A program made the translations under genes and the position numbers. A stretch of DNA of 64,000 bases from JARRKC01 sp037388505 (lineage in GTDB: Bacteria > Acidobacteriota > UBA6911 > RPQK01 > JAPXNP01). Each line of letters opens with the position of its first letter. Position 1 is the first letter of the stretch. Shown here one piece after another: positions 31,833-42,200 of the stretch. Location of the stretch: assembly GCA_037388505.1 (NCBI GenBank), contig JARRKC010000015.1, forward strand, positions 1 to 64,000. The letters are read 5' to 3'. The notes beneath the pieces are model-generated. The model saw only the letters and a list, made by a program, of their open reading frames with translations, did no database searches and was not told the origin of the DNA.

Positions 31833-34800
31833 TCACATCCTTTTCCACAATTCCTGTGGATGGTCTCGCCAGGATCTTCGCCAAAGGAAGACCAGCACCA
31901 GGATCAACCCGATCGAGACGATCGACGCCGGGAGAGCCGCAGGGTACGCATCCTGAATCGCCTGCCGGACCCCACGCAGCACGGCCAGGGCCGCCACGGC
32001 CGTGACCGCTGAAGCCGGCGAAACTCGAAACAGCAGCCAGTAGACGATACCCAGAGCCAGCGTGAAGCCGACCCCAAGAATGAGCCACGAAGGCAAAGTC
32101 GGGATGCTCGAGCTTCCAGCCAGACCGAAACCGAGCAGGATGATGAGCAGGGCGGTCAAAGAACCCCGCCGGCTGCCTCGAATCCTCACCCGATTGATTA
32201 CGAGGACTGCGAACAGCAGAAAGATCGACTGCGAAAAGAGCGTGGAAACAGCCTGGGTGCACACGCCGAGGAAAGGAAAGGCGGTTCCCGCCAGCACGTA
32301 GTCTCCCCAATTCGGGCTCAGACTCGGCTCGGCCGCCTCGGCGAGCACGATCAGGCCCGCCGCGAAGACACCACCCAAGAAGCCCAGATACCATGTGGGG
32401 GCCTCGGAGGGGGTCTCGCGCATCCAAAAGGCAGACAGCCCGTATAGGAGTCCAAGAGCCGCGGCAGAGATCAAGCTGCCCAGGATCAGGGCGACCAGCG
32501 TGACGAAGAACTGGGTGGAAAATGGTTGTGCCGTCGAAAAACCGGCTTCGATCGAACCCCACCGGTTGGCGATCAATACCGCGTAGAGGGCGAAAAGCAC
32601 GATCAGGCCCAGCACGAATGACCGCGCCGCGAACCGCCGCCGGGTCCAGTTCACGATCGCCACAATCGCCCCTACGAAGACGATCAAACCCAGGAAGGCG
32701 CCGCACACGCCGGACAGGATTCTGAGAATATTCTGACTTCTCCTCTCCTGTCTCTGCCACTCCTCGGGAACGTGCACTGAGCGGAAGGCGTCGGTGACCT
32801 GATCGCCGGAGACTTTCACATCGATCCGCGCCTCGCCTGTCTTCAGCGGATAGTGCTGATCGTCGGCATAGGTGAAGACCCAGTCTTTCCGATGCGGGAG
32901 TTCGGAGGGAGCGGAGCCGACCCTGCGGAGAACCGCCGGATCGAGACCGTACAGCGAACGAATGGCGGAGTCGGCCAGCGCGCGGGCCTGGTCCTCCGAC
33001 AAACTTGCCCCTGGCCGGGACTCCGGGAGTTCATGGTCGAAGCGAAGGACTTTCCCCTGTTGACCGATCTGTATGATGTATTCCTCGGCGCGCTCGGCCA
33101 CGTTGCCGGAGAAGCGCGCGTACCGAACCTCCCAGTACGGGGGCTCGAGGTAGGTCCCGAGCAGTTGTTCGTAAGCCTTGCGCCCTCCTTCCTGCCAGAC
33201 GAATCGGTCCTCGTCATTCAACGGCTCGCGGACCGCAGTCATCTCGGTCCAGTCCCGGCCAAGTTGGACCTTTCGGGCGGCCAGTTCCTGCTGAGCTGCA
33301 CTCACCGCCTCGACCCGAGTCGTGTCGAGGGGTGGTGCATCATTTCTGAGGTTCGCCTGCCAGATCCAAAGCAGGATTCCCAGGACGGCCAAGCCGAGGA
33401 GAATCCACTTGGTCCGCGACGCGAGTCGCAGGCGGGCCTGCGGGATGGCGACTTCGGGTCCCACTTCCGGGATCTCCGGAGGCGGAGCCCAAGCACCATT
33501 GGTCGCCGACGTATCAACGCCGGCCCACCTCCTCCTGCGCAGCCAGGTCACCAGGACCACCCAGAGAGGAATCAGCGTCAGTGCGACGATCAGCACCTCA
33601 TCTATCCAAACACCTGGAGACGTGGATACGAAGATGGGCAGTGCGAACCAGCACACGTCGAAAGTGAAGTGCAGAATGATTCCGGGCAGGAGCCCGAACA
33701 GCAGATAGAGAATGCCGAAGGCCAGTGCGGGAATGATGAGTTCCACCAGCCGGGCATAGGCGGGCTGAGCCGGATAGTTCGCATGCCCGGCCCCGAAGAT
33801 GACCGCTTCGAGGACCAGAGCGCACCCGACCCAGTATTTGATGTTGCCTCCGAAACGCCGGCCGAGCAGCACGGCTCCCGCCAGCGGGATCGCGCGAAAC
33901 AGACATTCCTCCCAAAAGCCGGCCTGTAGGGAAGTGGCGATCGCATTCAGCCACGGGAAGTAAGTGGCCAGTGCGTCGGGCTGAATGAGTGCGTCCGAGG
34001 GAGTCCACCAGCCCAGATACTTCGTACTGAAGATGTAGAGGCCGACCTCGTAGGCGAAGAAGATCGTGACGCAAAGATAGCCCCCGAGCGTCCGGCCGAG
34101 GACCGCTTTGGAGTTAGCGACGCCCGGAGACCAGAGCCGCCAGAATTGAATCTTTTGGGGAAAGGCACGCCGTGTCAGCCCTTCGGCTGCCATAAAGGTG
34201 ACCGCTAGTACGCCTCCCATGGCCAGCGCGCTGCCGAGCGCCTGCAGAATCTGATTGAGCAGGAATCCGCTGGCAGGCAAAGCCGTGTCATAGTCCATCC
34301 ACAGCAGTGGGAGTTCGTTGATCTGGGCCAGGAAGAGGAGGAAGGCGATAACGGCCGCCCAAATCACGGCAGTTCGCCAGATGACCCAGCGTTGTCGCAG
34401 GAGGAAGAACAATCCAACGACACAGCCTCCCAGGAAATAGAGCACGCCGATGGCCACCAGCGAACCGAAAGCGATCGTGTCATTGGCCGCTCGCATTTCC
34501 TGATAGTGGCGGGTGAAGGCCTCCGGAATCTTGATGTAATTGAAAACCTCCGAAACACGGTTTCCGGAGACCCTTATGCGGAGCCGAAACAGGGCTTCAC
34601 CGATCTTTTCATTCGGGCGCTCGTAAACGAAGGTATGGTCGACTCGACCCCCGGACTTGGTCTCGGACTGTGACTCGATGAGCTTGAAGTCGGAGAGTTG
34701 GACGTTCCAGTCGGGTGCTGCACCCTCTGCAATCCGGAGCGCTTCGTCGCGGGGGACGTTCGTGCCGGGTTCCTGTTCCGGGAGGGTCTCACGAAAGCCA

Positions 34801-35177
34801 TAAGGGGAGCCCGAGGGGGTGAACCAGAAAGACACTTCTTTCGCGACTCCCTGTTCGAAGTTACGCACCTGCCATGTGTACGGGGAATACAAACCGCTTG
34901 CCATCAGCTTGCGGAAAGCATCGACACCGCCCGCTTCCAGTTCGACGTAGGTCTGTACAGGGCTGTCGACTCCGAAAGATGCGGCCTGCGAGAAACTGGA
35001 GGGCCCGAGCTCGTCTTGTCGGGCGATCTCTGCGGCTCTCTCCATGGCGGCACGGCGATCCATTCGCAGATCGATGGAGACGATCGGGAAGGCTCGCGGG
35101 AAGAAGTGAAAGGTGAAGATCAGGGCGGCGACGGCAACGATGACCAGCCCAACCCAGAAGGATACTCTTCGCGTCAT
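31833..35177 (-). CDS. Large CPBP-family intramembrane protease with duplicated architecture
   Basis: A 1114-aa membrane protein. First half: signal-anchor, a PepSY-like soluble region (about 40-240, ending IRVSGNRVSEVFNYIKIPEAF), then an 8-helix CPBP (CAAX protease-like) unit with the catalytic motifs EECLFR, FGAGHAN and HFTFDVCWF. Second half: another membrane anchor (about 590-615), a second PepSY-like region (about 630-810, ending VKVSGDQVTDAFRSVHVPEEW) and a second multi-helix unit in which the position of EECLFR reads FSQSIFL. So the gene looks like a tandem duplication with a dead second protease copy. CPBP proteins process prenylated or bacteriocin-like peptides; the substrate here is unknown. 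ATG at 35175-35177, followed upstream by GGAGAG. Confidence 0.82.
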   Translation of the reverse strand: MTRRVSFWVGLVIVAVAALIFTFHFFPRAFPIVSIDLRMDRRAAMERAAEIARQDELGPSSFSQAASFGVDSPVQTYVELEAGGVDAFRKLMASGLYSPYTWQVRNFEQGVAKEVSFWFTPSGSPYGFRETLPEQEPGTNVPRDEALRIAEGAAPDWNVQLSDFKLIESQSETKSGGRVDHTFVYERPNEKIGEALFRLRIRVSGNRVSEVFNYIKIPEAFTRHYQEMRAANDTIAFGSLVAIGVLYFLGGCVVGLFFLLRQRWVIWRTAVIWAAVIAFLLFLAQINELPLLWMDYDTALPASGFLLNQILQALGSALAMGGVLAVTFMAAEGLTRRAFPQKIQFWRLWSPGVANSKAVLGRTLGGYLCVTIFFAYEVGLYIFSTKYLGWWTPSDALIQPDALATYFPWLNAIATSLQAGFWEECLFRAIPLAGAVLLGRRFGGNIKYWVGCALVLEAVIFGAGHANYPAQPAYARLVELIIPALAFGILYLLFGLLPGIILHFTFDVCWFALPIFVSTSPGVWIDEVLIVALTLIPLWVVLVTWLRRRRWAGVDTSATNGAWAPPPEIPEVGPEVAIPQARLRLASRTKWILLGLAVLGILLWIWQANLRNDAPPLDTTRVEAVSAAQQELAARKVQLGRDWTEMTAVREPLNDEDRFVWQEGGRKAYEQLLGTYLEPPYWEVRYARFSGNVAERAEEYIIQIGQQGKVLRFDHELPESRPGASLSEDQARALADSAIRSLYGLDPAVLRRVGSAPSELPHRKDWVFTYADDQHYPLKTGEARIDVKVSGDQVTDAFRSVHVPEEWQRQERRSQNILRILSGVCGAFLGLIVFVGAIVAIVNWTRRRFAARSFVLGLIVLFALYAVLIANRWGSIEAGFSTAQPFSTQFFVTLVALILGSLISAAALGLLYGLSAFWMRETPSEAPTWYLGFLGGVFAAGLIVLAEAAEPSLSPNWGDYVLAGTAFPFLGVCTQAVSTLFSQSIFLLFAVLVINRVRIRGSRRGSLTALLIILLGFGLAGSSSIPTLPSWLILGVGFTLALGIVYWLLFRVSPASAVTAVAALAVLRGVRQAIQDAYPAALPASIVSIGLILVLVFLWRRSWRDHPQELWKRM

Positions 35178-35232
35178 GCAACTCTCCTCCAGTCGGCCAT
35201 CTTAACGTGGAAGAAGCGGGAGCAGAAGGGGC

Positions 35233-35262
35233 GCGGCGCCGGTGGGGAGTATCCGGCGCCGC
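35233..35262. other. Strong hairpin in divergent promoter region
   Basis: GCGGCGCCGG (35233-35242) and CCGGCGCCGC (35253-35262) form a perfect 10-bp stem with the loop TGGGGAGTAT. It lies between the CPBP protease gene and the sulfotransferase gene, which diverge. It may be an operator or a leader structure. Confidence 0.45.
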
Positions 35263-35376
35263 AATTGAGGTCGAAGCGGGGGAGATTGCTCTCCTTATGG
35301 GTTTCCTGAATGAAAGACGAAGATGAAGTGGAAAAGGTTGACTTAGAGCATCGGAATTGTGTGAGATGCAACAATC

Positions 35377-36588
35377 GTGGTCGCGTCCAACTCCTTTCGG
35401 GTAAGGTGGTATTTCCGTCTCATCAATGCTCTCAGTGACAGTCTGGGAGTTGCCCGCCTTTCAGCCCTACGGCTGGATCCGGATCGTTTGATGGAGATCG
35501 CTCGAGAACAGACCGATCTCTCGGACTTCGGAGACGACTCTTTTCGGGAAGGGCTGGACGTCTTCGTCGACTCACTGCTGCGCGACGCCGATCTCACCTC
35601 GATCGGGTGGATAGGGCTACGCGGCATGATCCTGACCCTGTTGGCCAATCGTCTCCGCATCACCGAAGCCCGGCGTCGCGAGCCGCATCGGTTCGAACAC
35701 GAGCTGAAGCCTCCCTTAGTGATTACCGGGACACCGAGATCTGGGACGACCTTTCTGCACCGTCTTCTCGCCGAAGACGAGAGGTTTCGGACACTGCCGA
35801 TGTGGCGGCTTTTCAAGCCGGTCTCGGACGCTTCCGAAGAATCGATCCGGCGGGAGGTCGAACGGACGACCCGGCTGCGGCGTTGGATGACTCCGCAGTT
35901 GGATCGCAAGCACTTCACTCGCTCGGATTCCGCCGAAGAATGCATCTGGGCGATGAACATGAGCTTCGTCAGCCACGGGTTGTGGGTGGCGGCACCGGTC
36001 TATCACTACCTCGAGTGGCTCGGGGATCGAGACCGGCGCCCGGCGTACAGGGAATATGGTTCTCTGCTGCGTTACCTCCAGTCCGAACAGACGGAGCGGT
36101 ACTTCCTGTTGAAGGCACCCAGTCATGCAGGTGCTCTTGACGCTCTGGAGGACGCACTTCCGACCGCCCGGATCGTACAGCTTCACCGTGACCCGGTCGA
36201 GGTCTGTTCGAGCTCGTGCAGTCTGTTCGGGACCTTGCACTCAGCGGTGACGCACCGAGTCGACCCGATCCGTCTGGGGCGAACGATCTTAGAACTGCTC
36301 GCTCATGAGATGAGGAGAAATCTGGCGGCTCGGCACCGGATCGCTCGACCGGTCCTGGATATTCGATACCGAGACCTCGTCTCGGAGCCGGTTTCGACGG
36401 TAAGGGTCGTGTACAGACACATCGGCTGGGAATGGGACCGAACGTTGGAAGCACGGGTCATTCGGCATCTCCGTGTGAATCCGCAAGGCCGATATGGTCG
36501 GCATCACCACGATCTCTCCACATACGGCCTCTCGGCCGATGAGATCACGCATCGCTTTGCGGCTTATCGTCGTGTTTTAGGCCTGTGA
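35377..36588 (+). CDS. Sulfotransferase family protein
   Basis: A 403-aa cytosolic PAPS-dependent sulfotransferase. The 5'-phosphosulfate loop is TGTPRSGTTFLHRLL (about residue 117) and the 3'-phosphate motif is RDPVEVCSSSCSLF (about 270-283). The C-terminal RYGRHHHDLSTYGLS is also conserved in this bacterial subgroup, which is often linked to unusual lipids or steroids. The GTG at 35377 is the start in phase. No neighbour shows the acceptor substrate. Confidence 0.85.
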   Translation: MVASNSFRVRWYFRLINALSDSLGVARLSALRLDPDRLMEIAREQTDLSDFGDDSFREGLDVFVDSLLRDADLTSIGWIGLRGMILTLLANRLRITEARRREPHRFEHELKPPLVITGTPRSGTTFLHRLLAEDERFRTLPMWRLFKPVSDASEESIRREVERTTRLRRWMTPQLDRKHFTRSDSAEECIWAMNMSFVSHGLWVAAPVYHYLEWLGDRDRRPAYREYGSLLRYLQSEQTERYFLLKAPSHAGALDALEDALPTARIVQLHRDPVEVCSSSCSLFGTLHSAVTHRVDPIRLGRTILELLAHEMRRNLAARHRIARPVLDIRYRDLVSEPVSTVRVVYRHIGWEWDRTLEARVIRHLRVNPQGRYGRHHHDLSTYGLSADEITHRFAAYRRVLGL

Positions 36589-36661
36589 TCAGGGTGTCGC
36601 AACGCAGCCGACCTCCGAAATCGGAAACTTGGATGGGTGGACCAGTCCGTCGGGCGCGATA

Positions 36662-38179
36662 CTAGGTGCGGGGGCGATGTCGATCCAGCGCCAGGTTTGC
36701 CTGCAAGGTGAAGTGTTCGAAGACCCGGTAGTCCTCCAGCGTGATGGGTCTTTCCGAAAGAGCATTATCGACATAGAACAGGCCGACTGTTCGGTCCGAC
36801 GAATAGAGCGGGCTGACGGCGAAGGACCGTGCTCTGAAGATGCTCTTGAGTGGGCTGGGGAGCAGCGATGCATACGGTTCGTCGGAACTGTCGTGGATGA
36901 AGAGAGGCTTCTTCTCACCGAGGCAGCGTCCAAACAGGTTCTCCACTGCCAGCGGAATGCGGACCTGGGCGGCCAACTCACTGGCTTCGAGCCCGAAGCC
37001 GTATTTTCCCGACAACTCGGTCCGCTCGGGATTACACAGGGCCAGAATGATGCGATCGAAACCGGCTACACGCTGAATGCCCTCCATAATCAGGTCGAAC
37101 AGCGTCGTGAGGTCGCGGTTCTCGAGAATATGCTGGGAAATCTCGCGCAGAAGCTCGAGTTGCACTGTACCGAGGTCCTTCTCTTCCCGCTCCAGGAAGG
37201 ATTCCTGCGAAGGTACTTCTTCGTTCTGCCGGGTCAGCTCCAGCCGGTGGACCAGACGCGCGCGAACCGGATCCGCCTCGGCATCTTTACGGGGAGGCCG
37301 GGGGCGGAGAGCATCGGCTTCCAGACCATACAGACCCGACGACCGGCGACTCTCCGAAAAAGCCGATGAGATGAGGTCGGTCAATTGCTTGTCTCCGACC
37401 TTGTAGGAGCGCGTGAGCTCTTCGACGACCTTTTTTGTGCAGGCGTTCAATCCCCCTTCGCCGAAGAGATCCTCGGCGATCGTGTAGGAGAACTGCGGCA
37501 GGCTCAGGAGCAGGTTTCCCGCCCGCCCTCCGCCGTTACCGTTCTTCGCTTGCTGAAGCGCCTGCACGAGATTGTCCGGAAGAGCCCAGCGGTCTGCCAG
37601 AGCCTCCCCGAACGAGGCAAAGGGTTGGCCCAGCACCATGCGCTCGGCGTCGCTCTGGTTCTGCTGACCGTTCTGAACCAACTGCTGCACTTCGAGAAAC
37701 TTCTCCGGAAGATAGTAGGCGATGGCCAACGGTCCCAGGTACTGGAGAAGTCCGGCCAGGAACATCTCCTCCCTGCGCGAGTCCCTGAGTAACCCGGCCA
37801 AGTCGCGCGTCAGGACGGCTGTGAAATAGCTGCGGGCAAGGATCCGCCGGAGATCGATCCAAGGGTGATGGCGTTGGAAGACTTCCACGAAGCCGAGGCC
37901 GAGACAGATGTCTCGAATGACCTCCACACCGAGCAGGACCACGGCTCGGGAAATCGTCTTGATGGAATGGTCTGAGCGGTTGTAGTAAGTGGAGTTGGCG
38001 ATCCTCAGAACCTTAACGGCAAATCCCTGGTCCTGCAGGATGACGCGGGCGATATCCGATGCGGCACACTGGGTATCTTCGCTCAGGCGGACCACTTCCA
38101 GAACCGAAGTCCGGAAGACCGGCAGATCGCCCCTGCCGGTGACACGAGTCTCGAGAAGCTGCAGGAAGTCCTTCGACAC
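36662..38179 (-). CDS. HDOD-GAF signalling protein
   Basis: A 505-aa cytosolic protein. Residues ~15-210 form an HDOD domain (ASDIARVILQDQGFAVKVLRIANSTYYNRS is cited as VLRIANSTYY; GLLQYLGPLAI and ADRWALPDNLVQAL lie in the second half), a metal-free relative of HD phosphodiesterases that acts as a protein-docking module. A linker with charged helices follows, then a GAF domain at about 340-500 (REISQHILENRDLTTLFDLIMEG leads in). HDOD-GAF proteins take part in stress and development signalling; the ligand is unknown. Start ATG 38177-38179. Confidence 0.85.
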   Translation of the reverse strand: MSKDFLQLLETRVTGRGDLPVFRTSVLEVVRLSEDTQCAASDIARVILQDQGFAVKVLRIANSTYYNRSDHSIKTISRAVVLLGVEVIRDICLGLGFVEVFQRHHPWIDLRRILARSYFTAVLTRDLAGLLRDSRREEMFLAGLLQYLGPLAIAYYLPEKFLEVQQLVQNGQQNQSDAERMVLGQPFASFGEALADRWALPDNLVQALQQAKNGNGGGRAGNLLLSLPQFSYTIAEDLFGEGGLNACTKKVVEELTRSYKVGDKQLTDLISSAFSESRRSSGLYGLEADALRPRPPRKDAEADPVRARLVHRLELTRQNEEVPSQESFLEREEKDLGTVQLELLREISQHILENRDLTTLFDLIMEGIQRVAGFDRIILALCNPERTELSGKYGFGLEASELAAQVRIPLAVENLFGRCLGEKKPLFIHDSSDEPYASLLPSPLKSIFRARSFAVSPLYSSDRTVGLFYVDNALSERPITLEDYRVFEHFTLQANLALDRHRPRT

Positions 38180-38219
38180 GATGACATCCTTAAGAATCGG
38201 AGGATTGGGCGATTAGTTT

Positions 38220-38246
38220 ACCCGGATTTCTCACCCGAATCCGGGT
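38220..38246. repeat. REP-like palindrome
   Basis: ACCCGGATT (38220-38228) and AATCCGGGT (38238-38246) form a perfect 9-bp stem around TCTCACCCG. On the minus strand it lies after the DUF423 gene, so it may end that transcript. It shares CCCGGATTnCTCACC with the ends of the MITE-like element at 30392-30569. Confidence 0.65.
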
Positions 38247-38267
38247 CTATGGTTTGCTGGAGGATCG

Positions 38268-38642
38268 TCAGACTTCGAGGCGAAGTGCAGCCCACAAAAG
38301 AAAGAGCCAGCCGACCAGGAAGCCGACCCCTCCGATGGGCGTGACGGCACCCCACCAGCGGGCTCCGCTGAGAACCAACAGGTAGAGGGATCCGGAGAAA
38401 ATGACGATGCCTGCCAGGAAGCACCAGCCCGCGGCCGTCGCGGAAGCTGAGGCAAACCGAATGGAAAAGAGACCGACGGCGAGCAGGGCGAGAGCATGGT
38501 ACATCTGATAACGGACGGCGGTCTCGAAGATTTGCAGGTCGTCAGGGGTCAGCCTGCCGCGCAGGACATGGGCCCCGAAAGCGCCCGCCGCTACGCCCAG
38601 CAGTCCGAATATCGCACCCAGGGAAAGGAAAAGCCTCGCCAC
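38268..38642 (-). CDS. DUF423 (YwdK-like) membrane protein
   Basis: A 124-aa protein with four membrane helices. The DUF423 signature is visible: GAIFGLLGVAAGAFGAHVLRG, then FETAVRYQMYHALALLAVG and PIGGVGFLVGWLFLLWAAL. The function is unknown. I take the GTG at 38640-38642 as start; the earlier ATG at 38694-38696 would overlap the ACT-domain gene by 44 bases and adds a non-family sequence. It lies 10 bp after that gene and is likely in one operon with it. Confidence 0.85.
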   Translation of the reverse strand: MARLFLSLGAIFGLLGVAAGAFGAHVLRGRLTPDDLQIFETAVRYQMYHALALLAVGLFSIRFASASATAAGWCFLAGIVIFSGSLYLLVLSGARWWGAVTPIGGVGFLVGWLFLLWAALRLEV

Positions 38643-38652
38643 AGGGCGAATT

Positions 38653-39183
38653 CTACCCCGCCCCGAAATCCAGGTCGACCATGAGATCGTTGGCAATCGT
38701 TTCGAGGTCGGATTTCAGATCGTCGAAGCGGGTCTCCACAGGCATGACGAGGCAGGCCCGGGCCCGGAAGATCGCATTACCGGTCATGGGCGCGCTGCTG
38801 TATTCGGTTTCGAACTCGGTCACATTGATACCGCGGCGCGCGATGGCTTCGGAGATCCGGCTGACGATGCCCGGTCGGTCATTCCCCACGAGACTGATCT
38901 CGACCATCGATCCCGCCGGCGACGGTTTCGAGGTCTCACTGGTCCTGATCAGCAACCCGAGGCCTTCGACCGGAAGCGAACGCAAAGCTGTCTTCAGCGA
39001 TTCGACCCGGTCGGTCGGCAAGGAGATGTGAATGATCCCTCCGAAGGAGTCTGCAGTCGTGGACAGGTGGCTCTCGAGCCAGTTGCCATCGTGCTCTGCA
39101 ACCACCGAGGCGATCCGCTCGACCAGGCCCGGGCGATCCGGGCTCAGGATGACCATGACGAACGAGCTCAAGACGCTGCTCAT
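38653..39183 (-). CDS. Double ACT-domain protein, GcvR-like
   Basis: A 176-aa protein made of two ACT domains (about residues 5-80 and 92-165): VMVILSPDRPGLVERIASVVAEHDGNW and VEISLVGNDRPGIVSRISEAIARRGINV are the paired N-terminal strands, shown here as the SPDRPG and GNDRPG turns. GcvR proteins bind glycine and repress the glycine cleavage system through protein contacts. The family fit is good, but the regulated target cannot be told. Start ATG 39181-39183. Confidence 0.82.
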   Translation of the reverse strand: MSSVLSSFVMVILSPDRPGLVERIASVVAEHDGNWLESHLSTTADSFGGIIHISLPTDRVESLKTALRSLPVEGLGLLIRTSETSKPSPAGSMVEISLVGNDRPGIVSRISEAIARRGINVTEFETEYSSAPMTGNAIFRARACLVMPVETRFDDLKSDLETIANDLMVDLDFGAG

Positions 39184-39268
39184 GACTCGCCTAGTTTGAG
39201 CGTGGCGGTGAATTTGTCAAGCCCTTCGCTTATGCTGAATGTCCCGAGTGCCGATAGAAGTACGGAGA

Positions 39269-42200
39269 ATGAAGAAGGCTGGAAGTGTGTCTGTCCGGAA
39301 GGTGCTCCATATTCTCGTCACGGCGTGGCTTTCAGTCTGCGGCGTGCTCGTGCCTGCCATCGGAAGAAGCTCATCTCCCGCAGCAAGTGAGGCTCCGCCG
39401 GTACTCGCCAGTATCGGAGAGATTAGAGCTCTCTCACAGGAGGAGGCCAGTCGAGGTCTTCCACTGACCGTTCGTGCCGTCGTCACGTTTGCCGGCGCGA
39501 ACGGCGATCTGCTCTTCGTGCAGGATGGAGCGGCCGGCATTTTCATCGGGGCGCCACACGCCACGAATCTCCGTTTTGGGCAACTGGTCGAGATCACCGG
39601 AATCACCGGGGCCGGTGACTTCAGGCCCGTGATCGATCAAGCCCAGTTCAAAGTCATTGGGAGTGCCGGTCCCCCTCCGGCGAAACGGGTCACGCTTGCT
39701 CAGTTGCGCACGCTCAAGGAGGACTGCCGGTTCGTTCAGGTGGAAGGAACCGTCCGTGGCGCGAGATTGCAGGATCACCTCCTGCTTCTTTGGATCGGAG
39801 CCAATGGCGTGACGGTGGGGGCCGCGGTCGAGTTGGCCGACGAGTCCTCACTCGAACTCTCGGATTTCCTGGACGCCGATGTCACCGTGACCGGAGTCTG
39901 TCAGACGACCGGTCTCCGCAACGGAGGCCGTGGTGTGATCATCCGTGTGCCCCAGCCCCAATACCTTCTGCGCAATCGCGCTCCTGACCCTCCCGAGGCA
40001 GTGCCGCTCTGGACAGCCAAGGGACTGTCCGAGCTTTCCGTGGCACAGACACCTGTACATCGCGTGAGGATCCAGGGAAAGGTAGTCAGCTGGGGAGCCG
40101 GCAGACCGTTGCTGGTTCAGGACGATACGGGATCCGTGGAAGTACTCACTCCGCACCCTCCGACGGCCGGGCCCGGAGAGAGCATCGAAGTGGTCGGATT
40201 CCTTCGCTTCGGACGGGATCCGGAGAGGGGGGTGGTCTTGCGAGAGGGTCAGATCCTGGCAGCACCGCAAAGCAAGACAGGATCCGGGCACTCGGAGGTC
40301 AGCAAGTCCTCCGGTATGGACTCCGAGGTCACGGCCGCCCCGAAACCAATGCCGGTTCTGACCGCCGTGGCCGATATTCATCGGCTCAGTCAAGGCGAGG
40401 CGGCACGCGGTTACCCTGTTCGAGTCCGAGCCGTAGTGACGTACTTTGATCCGGACTGGCAACTGCTCTTCGTTCAGGATTCCAGCGGCGGCGTCTTCGT
40501 CGAGCATCATCATGAGACGTGGGCCTTTGAGGTCGGCCAAAAGATCGAGATCGAGGGAGTCAGCGGCCGGGGCGGTTTTGCGCCGACGATCGTTCCTTCC
40601 CGAATTCGCACGATCGGGCATACGAGGATGCCCCCTGCCCGGCCGAGCACCTTCGAAGATCTGCTCAATGGGCAGGAAGACAGTCTCCTGGTCGAGGTCC
40701 GGGGCATGGTTCGCTCGGTTGCGCTTGACGGAAGCCGTATGCGTTTGGACCTCGCTACGGGTAGGGGGCGCTTCAGGGCCATTGTGCCCAATATGACGAA
40801 CGTGACCCCGCCCATGCTCGAAGACGGAGTCGTCCGGGTGCAGGGTGTCTGCGGGACGATCATGAACTCGAACGGTCAGCTGACCGGAATTCGGATCTTT
40901 GTTCCCCATCTCGAAGCCATCACCGTCGAAGAGCCGGGTGCCATCGATCCCTTGGACCTTCCGCCGACGAAAGTCGCTGATATTCTGCGTTTTACTCCGT
41001 TCACCGGAGCCGGGCACCGGATCAGGGTCGAGGGGACAGTCACGTTACAGAACGTGAAAGGGGAGTTCCTGTATGTCAGCGACGGAGACTCCGCAGTCCG
41101 AGTGGAAACCAGACGGTGCCCTGTTCTGAAGCCCGGCGACCAGATCCGCGTGATTGGATTTCCCGTCGTCGGCGCGCCCAACCCGCACCTCGAAGACTCC
41201 ATCGTCAACAAGCTCGACGCCGGGCCAACTCCAACTCCGCACAGCATTGACGTGCGACGGATCATTGCGGGAGAGGGAGACGGGCAGCTGGTTTCGTTGA
41301 AGGCGAGACTACTCGCCACCGCGCGAGTGGAAGATGAGCAGATCCTCACACTCCAGGCGGACGACACGGTATTCAATGCGCGGATGCCGCTCGAGCCGGG
41401 AACGCCCGACATCGACCTCCCACTTAACAGTCTTCTGACTGCGTCGGGCGTCACGACCATCCTCGTCGATGAAGAACAGCGGCCTCGCTCTTTCCGTCTG
41501 TTGCTTCGCTCGCCGCAGGACGTTGTATTGATCTCGGCTCCTCCCTGGCTGCAGGTTCGGCATCTGCTGATGTTCGTCGTCGGGCTCGGTGTACTGATCG
41601 TTCTGGCGCTCATTTGGGTGGGGGTCCTGCGCAAGCGGGTCCGTGAACAGACCGCCCTGATCCGGCAGCGTCTGGAAAGGGAAGCTGCTCTGGAGGAGCG
41701 GTATCGTCAACTGTTCGGGAACGCCAACGATCTGATCCAGAGCGTCGGAGCTGACGGTCGTTTCCGCTATGTCAACCCCGCCTGGATGAGGCTCCTTGGC
41801 TTCAATGAGTCGGATCTGGCAGAGATCACCCACCTGGACATCATCCATCCTTCGAGTCGCCGGAACTATCTGGAGGTTTTTGAAGGTGTTCTTCATGGAG
41901 GGTCAACCGGACAGTTCGAGACGGTTTTCGTGGCCAGAGACGGCCGAGAGATCATCGTGGAAGGGAGTTGCGCGCAGGAATCGGTGCACGGGCAACCCGC
42001 GGCGGTGCAGGGCATTTTCCGCGATGTGACCGAGAGGAAGCGGGCCGAAACGGAGTTGCTGCTCTCCGAGGAACGCTTTTCGAAGGCCTTTCAGAATGCG
42101 CCGATGGCGATAGGTATCATGACCCGCGGAGACCACTGCCTGCTCGATGTCAATGAGGGCTTCCTCAAACTCTGGGGCTATGCTCGCTACGAGATCATCG

